A stretch of 64,000 nucleotides of DNA from Paraspadella gotoi (lineage: Eukaryota; Chaetognatha): the NCBI GenBank assembly GCA_051294375.1, contig CM119265.1:20244966-20308965 (forward strand). The letters run 5' to 3'. Made by a program: the position numbers and the translations under genes. The notes beneath the pieces were generated by a model. That model was not told the origin of the DNA. It saw nothing but the letters and a program-made list of their open reading frames with translations, and ran no database searches. Of the stretch, positions 1-34,152 are shown piece after piece; within the stretch, counting starts at the first letter, position 1; every line of letters begins with the position of its first letter.

Positions 1-246
1 GTGCCTGGAATTGGGAAAGTTAATATAACTTTTCAATCTGCCGACAGAAGGCTTCGTATTATAAAATGAGGTCCTGTTTTTTTTTTGTGACCAGAATCCA
101 TTTTGGTGGTAATAAACCGTTTTTGTGGAAGAGTAAACGTATATGCACCTGTTCAAAATTTTTAAAAAATTATGGCCTTTATGGGTGACCCTCTGGGGTA
201 AAATATTATAATTCGTCTTATTAGTTCTATTGTTGTACTGTATCCT

Positions 247-1316
247 TTAGGGATCGAAGTTGCCAAATTTAAACAAATTTGGTCGAGTAGCTTTTCCTGA
301 ACCGATTCTAGTTATAGAAAACCACGTTGTGACTGTTAAATGGGACGAGGTTCTGATCGAGAATGATTTATTCTCCAAGAAATATAAAATCAATTAGTGA
401 AAAAGCTTAGTCAAAAACAGTAAACGAACTGGGTTAACTTTACAAAGGAACCGGCTGACAGCCTTGAAAGAGTCAATGATGACCCTTGGTGACCTTGGTG
501 ACTGATCGCCGATAGGGTGAGAGAGGGAGAGAGAAAGAGAGAGTTCGACCAGAGATCTTGATATAATAAGAAGCCTTCTGAAGTAATATATTTGGGAATC
601 TTATCTATGAATGATCATTGATCAAGGCTTAAAAATGATTTTAATTTATCCAATATCATCTTCCTGTGGCTCAAAACGCACTTCATTCAGTCTTCGCCTT
701 CGCCTTCGCCTTCGCCTTCGCATCATTCAAACCGTGCCTTCTGATTGAAAATTTACTACTAAATATAAGAGCATAGAATGTACCATTCCATCCACAAAAT
801 GGTTTTGTCCGAAAAAGCCAAGCTCCGTGGCCTGATGTGGTATCGAAGGCCAAGCCAGAACCGTGACGGTTTCTGTTGGCCAAATATCGATATCCTGGTC
901 CTTTTTCTTGAAAGTGATCCATTCCAAAGCCTTGTTTTACCATGCCGACACCAGCTTCCCATGAGGTTCCTTCTTTGTCTTGATTATAAAACCTAAAGTT
1001 CGGAGAAACTAAAGATTACGTATATCCAATGCGGAAATTGGTACATTTTAGCGCCCGTTTACCTTAATGCTTGTTTCACTACGGGCAATTCAAAGTAAGT
1101 TTTCACGTGCTTGTCCCTCTGGGAATTGTAAGGTGGGATGATGGTGCCCCACTTGGGATTGGTGGCCGAGTAGTCGTTGGCTATAGATCGAACCGCCACG
1201 CAATCCAGTATCCATGATTTCTCACCATGCTCCTTTGCGGAGGGAGGCGGAGTTGGAGGAACGCGGTATAATTTGTTAATGTTTCCTTTATTTTTGTACA
1301 AGTTTGGTTCACCCAT
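247..1316 (-). CDS. C17orf98-like cilia/sperm protein, 3 exons
   Basis: Three exons join in frame: 1316-1063, 992-784 and 332-247, giving about 182 residues from an ATG at 1316 to TAA at 247-249. The call rests on motifs recalled from human C17orf98: an ILD-x-VAV block, then W-x-x-IPPYNSQRDKHVKTYF, then a GYRYLANRNRHGSG block matching its QRYLNRRNWAGTG, then a GWNG-type segment. Human C17orf98 is about 154 residues. It is a small protein without enzymatic motifs, expressed in testis and ciliated tissue; its biochemical role is not shown by this sequence. The last exon is the least certain. Its acceptor after TTTAACAG at 333 restores the frame and gives a tail ending KFGNFDP. A CTTCGC microsatellite lies in the second intron, and reading through that intron would append an alternating Ala-Lys tail. 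Confidence 0.68.
692..721. repeat. (CTTCGC)5 microsatellite
   Basis: Five perfect copies of a hexamer lie in the second intron of the C17orf98-like gene. If the intron is retained, the minus strand reads them as alternating Ala-Lys. Confidence 0.95.
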
Positions 1317-3045
1317 TTCCTTAAATTAAAAAAGATTCAAACGAGAAAGAAATTTTTTATTGTCATTGAAATAAGTTTCTTTTAGAATAAGTGAAGCTAA
1401 TGCTCTTAACATCCAAGTCGCATACTATTTTTATTTTGTTCATCGTGAAAATTATAAGAAATTAAAGTTTTTTTTTTATTCGTAAGCATTTTCACTTAAA
1501 GTTCTGTTCTTCTTTGCTTATGTCAAGTGGTTTAAAAGATATCATTTTTTAAACTTTAGTATTCTAAAACCAAAAAAAAATTAAGTTTTATAACTTTAAA
1601 ATTATTATTCATCGTATTTTTTAATAATTTTAAAATATTATTTAGGATCTTAATCCAGTTATCCTGCTATCCTTCCGGATATTTAGTATAATTTTTTAAA
1701 AATTTTAATCTAATATAACTATTATTTAGAATTTTGTTTATTACAAACAATGGATTTGTTTTTAATTTAAAAAGAAAAAAATTACACGTTTTGGCTTATT
1801 ATTTTTGCACTGATGGAAGCTATCATACTAGCCAAAGCATTTTTTTTTTCTTTGAAAATAAAAACAAATCCGTTATTTTTAAACAAAATAAAACTTTATT
1901 TAATTCTAATCTAATATAAAAAATAAAAAATATAAGAAAAAAATAATCTTTAATCAAATTTTATCATATTCAGATTTGCGGTAGAGTGAGAAATCATTAC
2001 TCCTAAATGGATGGCTAAACTTTTTATTTTTTAATAAACTTTAATATATTTTAAATTTTTAAAAAAATATAATTATATAGGGTAATTTTTAACAACTGAT
2101 ATAAAGTGACGCGATTTTTTTGCCTATGAATGTATTATTTTTGTTAAAAAATAGACTGCGCCGTATTAAAAATGTTGATTATTGTAAACCTTCCATGATT
2201 GAAGGTCGTAATTCCGAGATCCTGTTTTATGCTAAACTATGGAAACCATTGTCAAGGCTAATCATTTATGAAAATAAAGACATGCGATGCAGAAGAGATG
2301 TTCAGCTGGCAGAAATAGGGGTCAAGGTAATGCAAGAATTTTTATTTTTAACAACTGTAAAACAATGAACGTTGTATTTTTGTGAGTAATTAATAATTGG
2401 TAATGCGTATTAAGAAACAGATGTATTGGTGAAAATGTAATTAGTAATTATAATTGTATATAAAAAATAACTGTTCTGGAACGGGGTGAAGTGAGAATGA
2501 AAGTTTACTCAACTAAAAACTACTTAACAATTAGAAAGCCCATAAAACTGAATGTTTTATATACATTCGTTTAACTCATTTGAAGTAACAAAATTATTTT
2601 TAGTTGTTTTTTTGTTACAATTAGTGTAGAATATTAGAATTCCAATAAGAAATACAATCGTTTTAATGACTATTCAAAAATACACCTTTTGTCAAGAGTT
2701 AAGATATGTATACAATAAACTATACATTGTATACAACACTAAAAAATATACCTCCTATAATTTTTTCAATTAATATTTATCAAGCTACAAAGTCGTTTCT
2801 TCTTTGGGGATTCTTCCAGCAAACTGGTTGTCAACCGATGTTTCTTTAAAAAAGTTTAAAAAGTCCTAATTACAATTAACGTAATGTCAATTAATTAGCA
2901 AAGTTGTATTTACTACCTGCATGAGTAATTACTTCAAAGCGAAAAGTGTTTGAATTTTGTGAGCTGAAATATAAGAGAAATTTAAAAAAAAGTACATAAT
3001 TATTAATTTTATTATAGTAATTGAAAACTTTTTAGTAAAATGAAA
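1317..3045. other. AT-rich intergenic DNA, no gene recognised
   Basis: This strongly AT-rich stretch lies between two minus-strand genes. Only short open frames occur; the longest, 2120-2368 on the plus strand, resembles nothing I know. An AATAAA on the minus strand at 3008-3013, about 33 bases past the opsin stop, is probably that gene's polyadenylation signal. Confidence 0.6.
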
Positions 3046-5793
3046 TTACCTCAAGAGACACGGAGGGCTAAATTTGGTTTTCTCATGCTTCTTGCAAGAT
3101 GAAAAATCTCGAGCTCTTCCTCTGATTGTTTGATTGGTTATCAGACATGTGACTGGGTGAAGTATGATGTACATTTTGGCGAAGAGAGCTGCGAAGGATT
3201 AAGCATTAACGTAATTAAGTTTAAATTTCGCTCCGATAGGTGATTGCTTACCTGGTACTAATACAAAAAGAATGGAGTATTTCGGTTTTTGTTTGATTTT
3301 GAAGTCGAAACTTTGTCGTAAAGAAGAATTGGCAAATATTTGAGCGCTGGATTCTTTTCCATCTGCGAAAACGGTGGTTTAATGTCTTGGTTAAAAGCTC
3401 CACCTCGTTTGCAATTCAGACAAGAATTACCGTTTGTCTCATTCCCATCCAGCATTGCCCATAAAGAGTGAATCGCATAAGGAGACCAGCATAAAATGAA
3501 GGAGGCTGAAAATATAAATAGTGGATTAGTGTTTATATTGTTTAACTTTAAAATGTCTTGTCTATATACGTGGAAAAAAATGACTTAATTTCCCAAAACG
3601 CCCCATTCCATCTTAAATTTAGAAATAAATTTTGAAAAAAAAAAATCAAGTATCCAAAAAGTAGATAATTATGCGTATCAATTTAATTATTGAAAAAAGA
3701 AAATTAATATAATTATACTACATAGTATACCACTAAACGGTTAAGTGGTTGTTTGGTGAACGAGTTGTAAAGTTGTTGTTGTTGTTGTTGTTGGGAAGGA
3801 GTCCTTAACCTACCATAGCCTGCCCAAAGTGAGGAGGCAGGAAAGCTTATTTATTTAATATATAAATTGTTTCTTAATCTGCGGGGTTAGTCTGTCAGTC
3901 CGTTTTATTAAAAGACAAGATTGGCGATATTTTTACTACAGTTTGGTGTATTTTGTTTCGTAATGATTTCCATTCAGTTTTATGATATAATTCTGAATTC
4001 ATACCTACAAGGTAAAAACACATTTGAGTAGTTTTGCGTTCAATATTTCTTCTCAGCGCCGAGCCAAGATTTTCGCAATTGTCTCCCCGACTTTCTCGTC
4101 CTCTGACCTGAAACAGACAGTAAGCAATCAACTCATTCGCTCCCAAATCATTTGAATTTAATACTAACGAAGAGATAGATACGAAGATAAAAATAGACGA
4201 GGCCGACCAATGGTATGAAGAAGACGACAACGAAAAGAAAAATGTTATAGGTGACATCTTCGGATTTTCTGGAAGTCCATCTTACCGAGCAGGATATGCT
4301 CGTCTCTAATTCGTAGCCCGACCATCCTAGACAATTGAAAATAAACGTTCGAGCGATGGAAATATTCGTACAGTTGGACAGTTTTGTGTTACATTCAGTT
4401 TCTATGGATGAGTATACTTTTACCATAAATATAGATTATTCAATGCCAAATATTTTGAATTTTTGTACTGTACATTTTAAATAATAAATATGGTTGTTAC
4501 CGACGATCGGGAAAAAGGCGACGACAAATCCCAGAATCCAGATGCCGCAAATGTTGATTCTGATTCCGCTTTTCGAACGCATCATGAACTCTTTGAGACT
4601 TGAAAATCCTTTTTTAAATATGCGTCAGAAAAATTTTTTTTAATTGTATTTTATTTTATTATTAGTATTTTTTTTTATTTTATTGTATTGCTTTAGCGAT
4701 TTACTTAACCCTCAAAAATTGTGCAATTTTTTTATTAGTAGGGTTTCTCGAAAAAATATTTAAAGTCACTTTATGGTTTTAAGCGCTACATTTATCGCGG
4801 TTTGTAAAAACAATGAATTCCCTTATTAATTTTTATGAGCTCAAATATTTTAAAGACTTTACAGACTTACAGAATTTATATTAGCAAAAACTTTATAAAA
4901 TTGATTTTTAACTGGCGGTTAAGCGGTGACCAAAAATGAAAATTCATTATAATTTAAATGAACTTTAGATTTTATTGACAAACGGTTTTTCTGCTCTTAT
5001 TTTTCGAAGAGGTGCCTTTTTTTGATCTACTGAGTCCGTTGGTCATTAAATGAACCTGTGGATTCATCCGATTGCGATAACCTCCTATCGGCAACGATTG
5101 TGTTGTAACGATCCATGGCGATCAGAAGGTGACAATAAATGTCCGTCGTGGAGCAACCGAGGACGAGGAAGGCGTGGGCTGCGCAGGTAGGGTAACCGCC
5201 CCACCATCGACCTGCGAAACAGATTAGCTTTGCTGAGTTACAAAGAAACTGATTCGGAAAGTATTGCGGTTTACCTGTAATGAGAGCCAACACCGTCATT
5301 GGCAAAGCAAATACTCCCACCAGCAAATCCGAGAAAAAAAGCGAACCAAGGTACAGGAAGTGAGGAGAATGAAGCTTCTTACATCCGGGGTATAACAGGA
5401 GTAGGAATGCATTTAGAACAATGGCCATCACGCAGAGGAAGCAAAGAACGATGCCTGTCAAACACGAAAAGCTTCGAAAAGCATGTAAATTATTTTCGTG
5501 TCCACCCTTTAGTTTTATTCCTTTTAAAATATTTGTCTTCTAGTAGCTTGACTAATGTATTCTTGTGAGTAGTAATTTTTGACAATTTTTAACTTTATTC
5601 TAACCTCAAACACCGAGAAAGAGAGACTCAACTTAAAGTCACATACAATGAATTTTATCCAATTCTTTGACAAGAATTGAACATTTTTCTTCTTCTGATT
5701 ATTGTCATTTACTAAAAAAGACTTACCTATCACCATTTCCGTCGATTTAATCAACTTTCCTTCCAAAATTTCCTCCGTGATATTTGTGTCCAT
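3046..5793 (-). CDS. Opsin (retinal-binding class A GPCR), 9 exons
   Basis: Nine exons keep frame through every junction: 5793-5727, 5454-5275, 5211-5082, 4598-4501, 4326-4169, 4107-4005, 3505-3431, 3362-3252 and 3188-3046. They total 354 residues. Visible class A features are an N-glycosylation site at Asn4, VLNAF in TM1, SDLLVG in TM2, GRWWGGYPTC before TM3 with the disulphide Cys, MDRY, GIW in TM4, GWSGYELE and SCSV in loop 2, and CWSPYA in TM6. TM7 has LVPALFAK, whose Lys is the retinal Schiff-base residue. Helix 8 NQTIR fits NKxFR with normal spacing. Odd features: NPxxY reads HPVTC, and about 60 residues instead of about 31 separate the TM6 Trp from the TM7 Lys. The family couples light-driven retinal isomerisation to G proteins or acts as a photoisomerase. 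The subclass is unresolved (RGR/peropsin-like possible). Confidence 0.85.
5212..5274 (-). other. 63-bp in-frame opsin intron without stops
   Basis: The intron between opsin exons 2 and 3 is a multiple of three and has no stop codon. Retention would insert 21 residues between TM2 and TM3 without breaking the frame. Splicing is favoured because it creates the GRWW junction typical of opsins and uses GTAAAC and TTTCGCAG sites. Confidence 0.6.
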
Positions 5794-7830
5794 TTTTATA
5801 ATAGTTCCGATCTTCTGTGTGGTAAATATTAATTTTTTACTTTTTATTAATGGAAGATAAGTTGTTTTGTAGTTTCGACTTCCTGTCTTAACGAAAGTTA
5901 TATTTTTCTTGGTTATAAATTCGAAACTCTCACGCTGACTCAAAACAAAAGGAAAGGGAATGGAAACCATTTACGGCATCCCAGAACTAAAAAATTACTG
6001 CACCAAATTATTCAGTTTCTGCCAAAATGAATATATAAGGAAACAAGGGCTAATGACTCATTAATGAGATAATCCGAGAAAATGCTCAAGGATCGCATGG
6101 GATTAGGCGACGATGTCAGTCGCAGGAGGTTTCGCTGTCACAGATCAAATGGGCAAAAAGTTAGTTTTCTGGCACAAGTTCGTTTTTTTTTCTCTTTATT
6201 TTTAACGAGGCAAATAATTCTCCATGGTCAATGGTCATGGTCCAGTGCTTTTTTTGCGATTGCAGTCATTGCCCGCGAAAGGTCTGTCAAATCCACTCGT
6301 CCTTATAAAGGCAGGGAAACGGATGTTCAGCCTTAAAAAATATTTATTAAATTAAGTTAATTATTTTATTTGCTGAATTAGAAAACAGGAAAAAAAATAA
6401 TTGTACCTAGCTCATTAATCACTAATCATTAATCATTAATCAATAATCAGGCGCGACAATATGATTTATTCCGGTCCGTCAATATTAGTAGTTTATGTTA
6501 AAGCGAGAAAGAGATTAATTATACAAATTTAAAGGTACATTTTCGATAATCGTAAGCCCATGAGTCTTTACCATTTTCGAAAAAATCAAAATTTCATTTA
6601 TTCGTCCAAAATATAATTAAGCCGAATATCTCGCAATCAAATCGTGAATAGACGAACATCTCGGATCGACAAGAGTTCATATGGCGAAGAGTCTTCGGCG
6701 GGGGAAAAAAAGTAACCAACGTGAGCGCGCGCGATTTCTATCGAAAATCGCGTGCCTCCAGTCGGCGGCGCGCGCTCTTCTGGTCATCGACGCGCGTCGA
6801 ATTCTGCGCGAAAACGAAAGCTTTTAAACACAGAGGCACGCGCCTTCGTGCCGGCGAAGTCTCTTAATCTTGGGACTAAAGTAAATTCAATCCATGACCC
6901 GAATGGAATTGGTTTCAGTGTCCAGTGTCCACAGCTTCTGGGCAGATATCGCCGAATTCGATCCAAGTTAAAGTTGGAAAGGTAATCGACTTGAGAGTTG
7001 AGTTTTTCCCCCGGTTGCCATCGATATTTCTCTGATACTTTCGCTGGCTAAATAAAGGATCAATAAAAATCTTGATGCTGCTTCAAACGTGGCATTCACA
7101 GACACGAAGGCCACGACGAAATTGCGAAACCAAAGAGAATGTGTCTCGTGTTCCGCGGAAATGGGAACGACATTAGTCAAACTTGACCTTAAACAGTAAG
7201 AGCAAAACAATCGAGGGTAAGGTTGAAAGTAAGGTCAATGGTTTGACCGAGGTTTCCGTCCACAGTGTCATCCAATGATTAAAGACATAGAAAATGAGGA
7301 GAACCCAAGTGGAAATGGAAAAGGTGGGGAAAAGGAATTGGAAGAGTATCTCGTGGAACCAGTTTCCGAAAGGTGGTAATTTAATTTAATGTAATGTAAT
7401 GTCAAATAAAAACACTCATATACATATAATTTTTGACGATAGGACTAGAATAAATTATCCCTCTCTAAATTTTCAATATCAAATATGAATATTCAACGCC
7501 ACTTTAATGCATCACCAAATACGGTGAGTCTTCACTCTTCTATCTTTACGCAAACAACGGAAGATTCACGTGACTTTCCCTATATTCGTCACCCCGGGGA
7601 GGAAGGATTCATTTTCGTTGTCGTAGTCGTCATCGTCGTCGCCATCTTGCTTGGGTTTTTTTTCCCTCGTCGTCGTAATAACCGTCTTTGCTGGTTTTTC
7701 TCGGATGTTTGCTTATCCCGCGGCGATGTCAACTTTTTAAAGCGAACCGTGGAAGATTCTCTTTGGCCCTCTCTCGTCTCTTTCTCTCTCTCTCTTTTTT
7801 TAAGAGCAACCGTGGAAGATTCTCTTTGGC

Positions 7831-7861
<31 letters not shown>

Positions 7862-8767
7862 TTCTCTCTCTCTCTCTCTTTTTTATTAAGCGAACCGTGG
7901 AGAATTCTCTTTGGCTCTCTCTCTCTTCTCTCTTCTCTTTTTTAAAGCGAACCGTGGAAGATTCTCTTTGGCCCTCTCTCTCTCTCTCTCTCTTTTTAAA
8001 GCGAACCGTGGAAGATTCTCTTTGGCCCTCTCTCTCTCTCTCTCTTCTTCTCTTTTTTTTTTTTTTAAAGCGAACCGTAAGAGATTCCTTTGGCCCCTGT
8101 CTCTGCTTCCTCTTCTTCCTTCTTTTTAAAGCGAACCGTGGAAGATTCTCTTTGGCCTCTCTTTCTCTCTCTCTCTCTCTCTCTTTTTAAAGCGAACCGT
8201 GGAAGATTCTCTTTGGCCCTCTCTTTCTCTCCTTCTCTCGTCTCGATCGTCCGTTCTCTCTCTCTCTCTCCCCCTCTTTTCTCCCCACGTCCATTACCTT
8301 TTAGTTTTACCGTTACCAACTTACTCCACTCTCCGTCTACGATTTGCCGTCGCAGATTTTTTTCCTTCCCTTTTTCCGCCATCTTTTGCTTTTCTCTCTT
8401 GTTTTTGAAAAAAAAAAGAATTGACAATATTTCCAAAGATTTTTTGGTGGATTATTAAATTATAAAAAGTCAAAGTTTTATATATTTATTCTGTTAAAAA
8501 GAAATCCTGTATCTTTATGCAATATGCATAGCTAGTATTATTTTTCATTTTTTCAATATTTTGTCGATTTCTCTAAATTCTGTACATACTTCCAGTATAG
8601 GCTGATTAAATTTTTTCAAAGGAAGATTTCGTCCAATTTTCCAGATCTCTTCCCATTCAGTAATGTTGTCTTTAGATTAAAATTAAAATTTAATTTAATT
8701 TTTAACCATTTCATTTTTCTCTCAAGAATCGGAATTTCTCAATTTTCGTCTCGGTGGTCAACTGGTC
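5794..8767. promoter_or_regulatory. Divergent 5' flank of the opsin and TMEM26 genes
   Basis: The opsin start (5793, minus) and the TMEM26 start (8768, plus) face away from each other across 3 kb. The most conspicuous patch is GC- and CpG-rich DNA at about 6,660-6,990, in an otherwise AT-rich setting, a plausible promoter region. No TATA box or transcription start can be fixed by eye. A minisatellite occupies 7.74-8.24 kb. Confidence 0.4.
7739..8235. repeat. Eight-copy composite minisatellite with variable CT tracts
   Basis: A roughly 30-bp core (AAAGCGAACCGTGGAAG followed by ATTCTCTTTGGCC) recurs at about 7739, 7801, 7886, 7943, 7996, 8065, 8126 and 8189. Each core is followed by a CT-rich tract of different length. 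Because the unit lacks stops, all plus-strand frames stay open, which produces spurious Leu/Ser-rich ORFs. It lies about 530 bp upstream of the TMEM26 start codon. Confidence 0.93.
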
Positions 8768-29972
<21,205 letters not shown>

Positions 29973-30050
29973 AATGTGATCGTGACCTCGTCACTTTATG
30001 TTGGTCGGTATGTCTGTCTGTTCATCGGTTGGAAATACGACATTGTAAAC

Positions 30051-30056
30051 AATAAA
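30051..30056 (+). terminator. Polyadenylation signal AATAAA for TMEM26
   Basis: A canonical AATAAA lies 79 bases after the TGA at 29970-29972. Confidence 0.6.
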
Positions 30057-30499
30057 AGTTTTGTTTTCTCTAAAAGATTCTTTATATATTTTATACTTAA
30101 TCAGTAAAGAATGTCTCATCGGCGCAACCCCATGAACTTGCCGGTTCTTGTTTTGGTATCCTTCGCTGTCGATGTTGTCCTATTTGATGCATCTTTTATT
30201 TCCCCGCATTTGCTAATATTGCAGAAAATGTTTTTCTCTTCGCGTTTTTCCACTTCGTCGTTATTTTTGTTACCCGCATTTTGTTTTGCCGTGAACGACC
30301 AAATATTATTTTGTTTTCATCTTGAAACGTAATGTTTTGCTCATTCTCGTTTCACATTCCTCCAAGAATCATTTAGAGTCGAAATTTTTCGTGAAAGATT
30401 AAATTTTTGGATTGAAAATCTTTTTTTTTTGTTTTGAAAAATAAACTCGCGAGTATCACGAGTATCGTGAAACTTGGTTCTCATGTCACTTGATTTCAG

Positions 30500-33169
30500 A
30501 GGCGTCAGCGCCACCATGGGGCACGTTCAGGCGGCGGGCGCGGCAGCATCCATCTTCCCCGTTGCAGGTGATCGGTAATGGCCTTGCCCTGCCTTGCCAA
30601 AGGAGTTCATTACTAAAACAAGTTTCTCTAATTTCCTGGTTAAATTGATTAAGCGGTGCCGCTGAAACCTTTCTATCTATCACGAGATTACAATCGAATG
30701 CAGGCCTCGGCGGCGCCGTCATGACATCATCATCCACGTGGAGCAGCGCGCTAACGTCGTCCACCAACCCAAAGGTACAAAGATCGGCCACTCTCAACAG
30801 CATCATCGGTCCTCAGGTCAAGCTGAACTCAGGTTTGATTAAGAATCGGAAATGCTTGGAGAATTGATTTACACGTCGCACGATTGCAAAATTAAATGAC
30901 TAAAAAAAAAATGGCAGGTGACGACATTGAAAAGCCGAAGCAGACAAAGGAGCAATTGTTAAACAGCAAGAGCATCGCGATCGTCCCTCGAGACGGGCAG
31001 GGCGAGGCGGAAGAAAACGGGCAGGGAGAGGCGGAAGAAAACGGGCAGGGAGAGACGGACGGGCGGGGAAGAGACAGACCGAGAGAGACGGGTCGTGATT
31101 CACTCAGACAAGATCAACGGAAGAAACGGCGAGATCTGTGCCATGATTCTGTCGTCCAAATTCCGGACGTGAATGAACCGTCGTCGATAGAAGATCCGCA
31201 ATGGAAAGGTAAATTTAATATCGAATAATTAATCTCCTATTTTCAAAACTGCTTAAAGCAGACAAAAAAACTTTAGGAGCAGTGGATCAGAAATCCTTTA
31301 GGCTTTACTCACTTCAGAGCTTAATAAATTTATAACGATGTTATAAATACAAGTTTCCGAGTGAAAATTAACCACTCGATTTTTCATTATTTGAGTTAAT
31401 CATGACTCTTGTCAACGAAAAAAAATAGTTCCGGTTTCCGACAGGGATGCCACTGAATTTTTAATAATACTTCCGAAAGGAGGAAAAAGGGAGAAAAAAA
31501 AGTCGTGATTTTTTTCATTCACTTCAGTTCTTTTTTAAAAAATCTATGTATTAAATATTTCTATGTTTTTTTTTCTGGAAAGGAAATGACGATAAAAATA
31601 AGCGATAATGCCATCGCGTAATCACCGTAAAGTGAGAATTTTGTTATGCACCTTTGAGGGAGACAGAAGTCTCTGAAGATCAGTGCTTATTTAAAAATAA
31701 ATATTATGTTACTTCCAGAAATAATTTGTTTTCCTTTTATATTATTGGCATGAAAAGACCAAATCAAACTATTAACTACTAAATCTTCTGCCAAAATCAT
31801 GACTCTGAAACAAATGAGAATTCCACTAAACACTATCCTATCGATAAAACTAAGAAATTTTAGGGTGAGGAAATTTTCAGGTACCCGTTTCCCCATCTTT
31901 TATAACGTAGAGTTTGGGTTTATCATCATATTCCGACCTTTAACGAGAAACAATGACGCCATCAGAGACATCAAAGGCCCCGGTCGAACGTCGCGATAGA
32001 AAAAGCGGGAAAGAAGGAAAAAAAAACCGGATGAGAGGAAAGAGCAGACGCGAATGAGCACGTGACCGGAAGAACGAAAAGCCGAGTCTTTCCCCCGAGC
32101 GCGTTTTCCGGAAGTTGCGAAATGTGTTGTCATTTTGCATGCGAGGAAAAAAGCGCGGTACGCCCACGGAAACGCCGATATTTCGTTATGTGAGCAATCA
32201 GAGCGGAAAGCGGAGGCGGTGCTGAGAAAAGCGGAGGCGAGATTGCTCTTGGGGTTCGTTTTAAGAAAAAAATTTTTTTTCTAAGAACAGATTCGAAGAC
32301 ATAATTCGCGTAAATTATATTTAGAAAGGATTGATGTGCCTCATGAGAAAATATCATTAACTGGATAAGTCTGAACAAATAAACGTAATTTTAAAGATTA
32401 AATTAAAAAATTAATTAAACCAAGTATTATCTAGAGCTTCTGCACGATGGCGCTGCAATTCATTTTTTCCCAACGTAATTACTTAGGTCGTTTTTATGTC
32501 TATTTTTTCTTTATAACTCTTTCCAGACTGTTGTTTATTGAGGTAAAAGACACGATGTTACACAATATATCATCACCGATCTCGTTTTCCCAAACAATAT
32601 TCAGTATTCACCGTTGTTGTTGTTGTTGTTGTTTGCCATTATGGCGAAATCGCGATAAGAGGACGAGAAGAAAAAGGAGCACAGATAGCTCGAAATAATA
32701 TAGAAAAATTATAAAAAAAAAAAAAAAAAAAATCCTGTGGAACAATATCGCGGCTCAATATTTTGGCTTGAAGCCTCCCGTTTGAAATTTAGAGAAAAAA
32801 AAATTAATAAGAGAAATTCTACGCCTGTCGACACCGAAAATCCCCTGATAAGAGAGAAAAAAAGAAGGAAAGAAAAGAAGAAAAAAAAAATCTTAAAAGC
32901 AATAGGGATCGACCGTTTCATGGGAACCAAATATTGATGCGATGATAACCAAATATTGACGCGATGATAACCAATAATTGATGCGATGATAACAAAATGA
33001 CTGATGTGATGATAATCAAATGATATTTTGCGAAGTATAGTCATTCATTGATATGATGATATATCATTCATTGATACGATGTGATAGTCATTCATTGATG
33101 CGATGATAGTAATTCACTGACGCGATGAATCATTCATCGTAAAATAAACAAACACAATGCGTGTAAATT

Positions 33170-33215
<46 letters not shown>

Positions 33216-33436
33216 AGAGAGAGAGAGAGATGAGGACGAGAGAGAAGAGAGAGAGAGGCTGGACAGTTTTCCCGCCAACGAATCGCATTTATTAGGTCTC
33301 TCTCGTTTATATAAAGAATAATCAGAATTTTTAGGAAAAAATCCACCCGAAAATTCTCGGATGTAAATTTGGGATTTTGTGTATTGAGAAAAAAGCGCGG
33401 AATAAATGGCGATAATAAAGTTTTTAGAAAGGAAAA

Positions 33437-33508
<72 letters not shown>

Positions 33509-34067
33509 GAGAGAGAGAGAAAGAGAGAGAGAGAGAAAAAGAAGCCATATAAGAAATTTTTTGTACATTGAAAAATTATAATCCCTATTAACCAAAATAT
33601 ATAGTTTGAAAATACTCAGTTAACGACTATGATATTTTTGACTTCCAAATAATAATAATAATAATATCGCGTTATCGCGTTATTAGGTCATGTTCCTTGA
33701 CATTGTTTTACTCGTTTCTTCGCAACGGCCACGAAAAAAAAAAAAATAATCAGAGAGAGACAGAGAGAGAGAGAAATAAAAAGAAAAACCGTATTTCTTT
33801 CCAATTATATCGGTTATCCGTTGCCCCGCAACCGGCGGCGTGATCTCGGTCAAGTTGATCCTATTATACACGTAACGGTCAAGTAAGTTATTCTTCACAT
33901 TTTCTCAAAAAAAATCCACGAAAATCTCAGATATAAATTTGGGATTTTGTATTGAAAAAAAAAAAGCGCGGAGATAAATGGCGATAATAAAAGTTTTTAG
34001 AAGGAAAAAATAATCAGAATTTTCAAAAAACGAACGATCACGCAAGAGATCGTAAAGAGAGAAAGAG

Positions 34068-34112
<45 letters not shown>

Positions 34113-34119
34113 GAGAGAG

Positions 34120-34152
<33 letters not shown>

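Noticed and set aside
2120-2368. 82-residue plus-strand open frame
   Set aside because: AT-rich, no family resemblance, no splice or polyadenylation context.
3252-3362. Reading the opsin exon as carrying FANSS in place of FAKSS, which would be a lysine-less opsin
   Set aside because: The next exon supplies PALFAK with correct spacing to NQTIR, so the retinal lysine is present and FANSS belongs to the extended third loop.
7485-8460. Several 70-130 residue Leu/Ser- or Arg/Glu-rich open frames on both strands
   Set aside because: They arise from the stop-free minisatellite and CT tracts.
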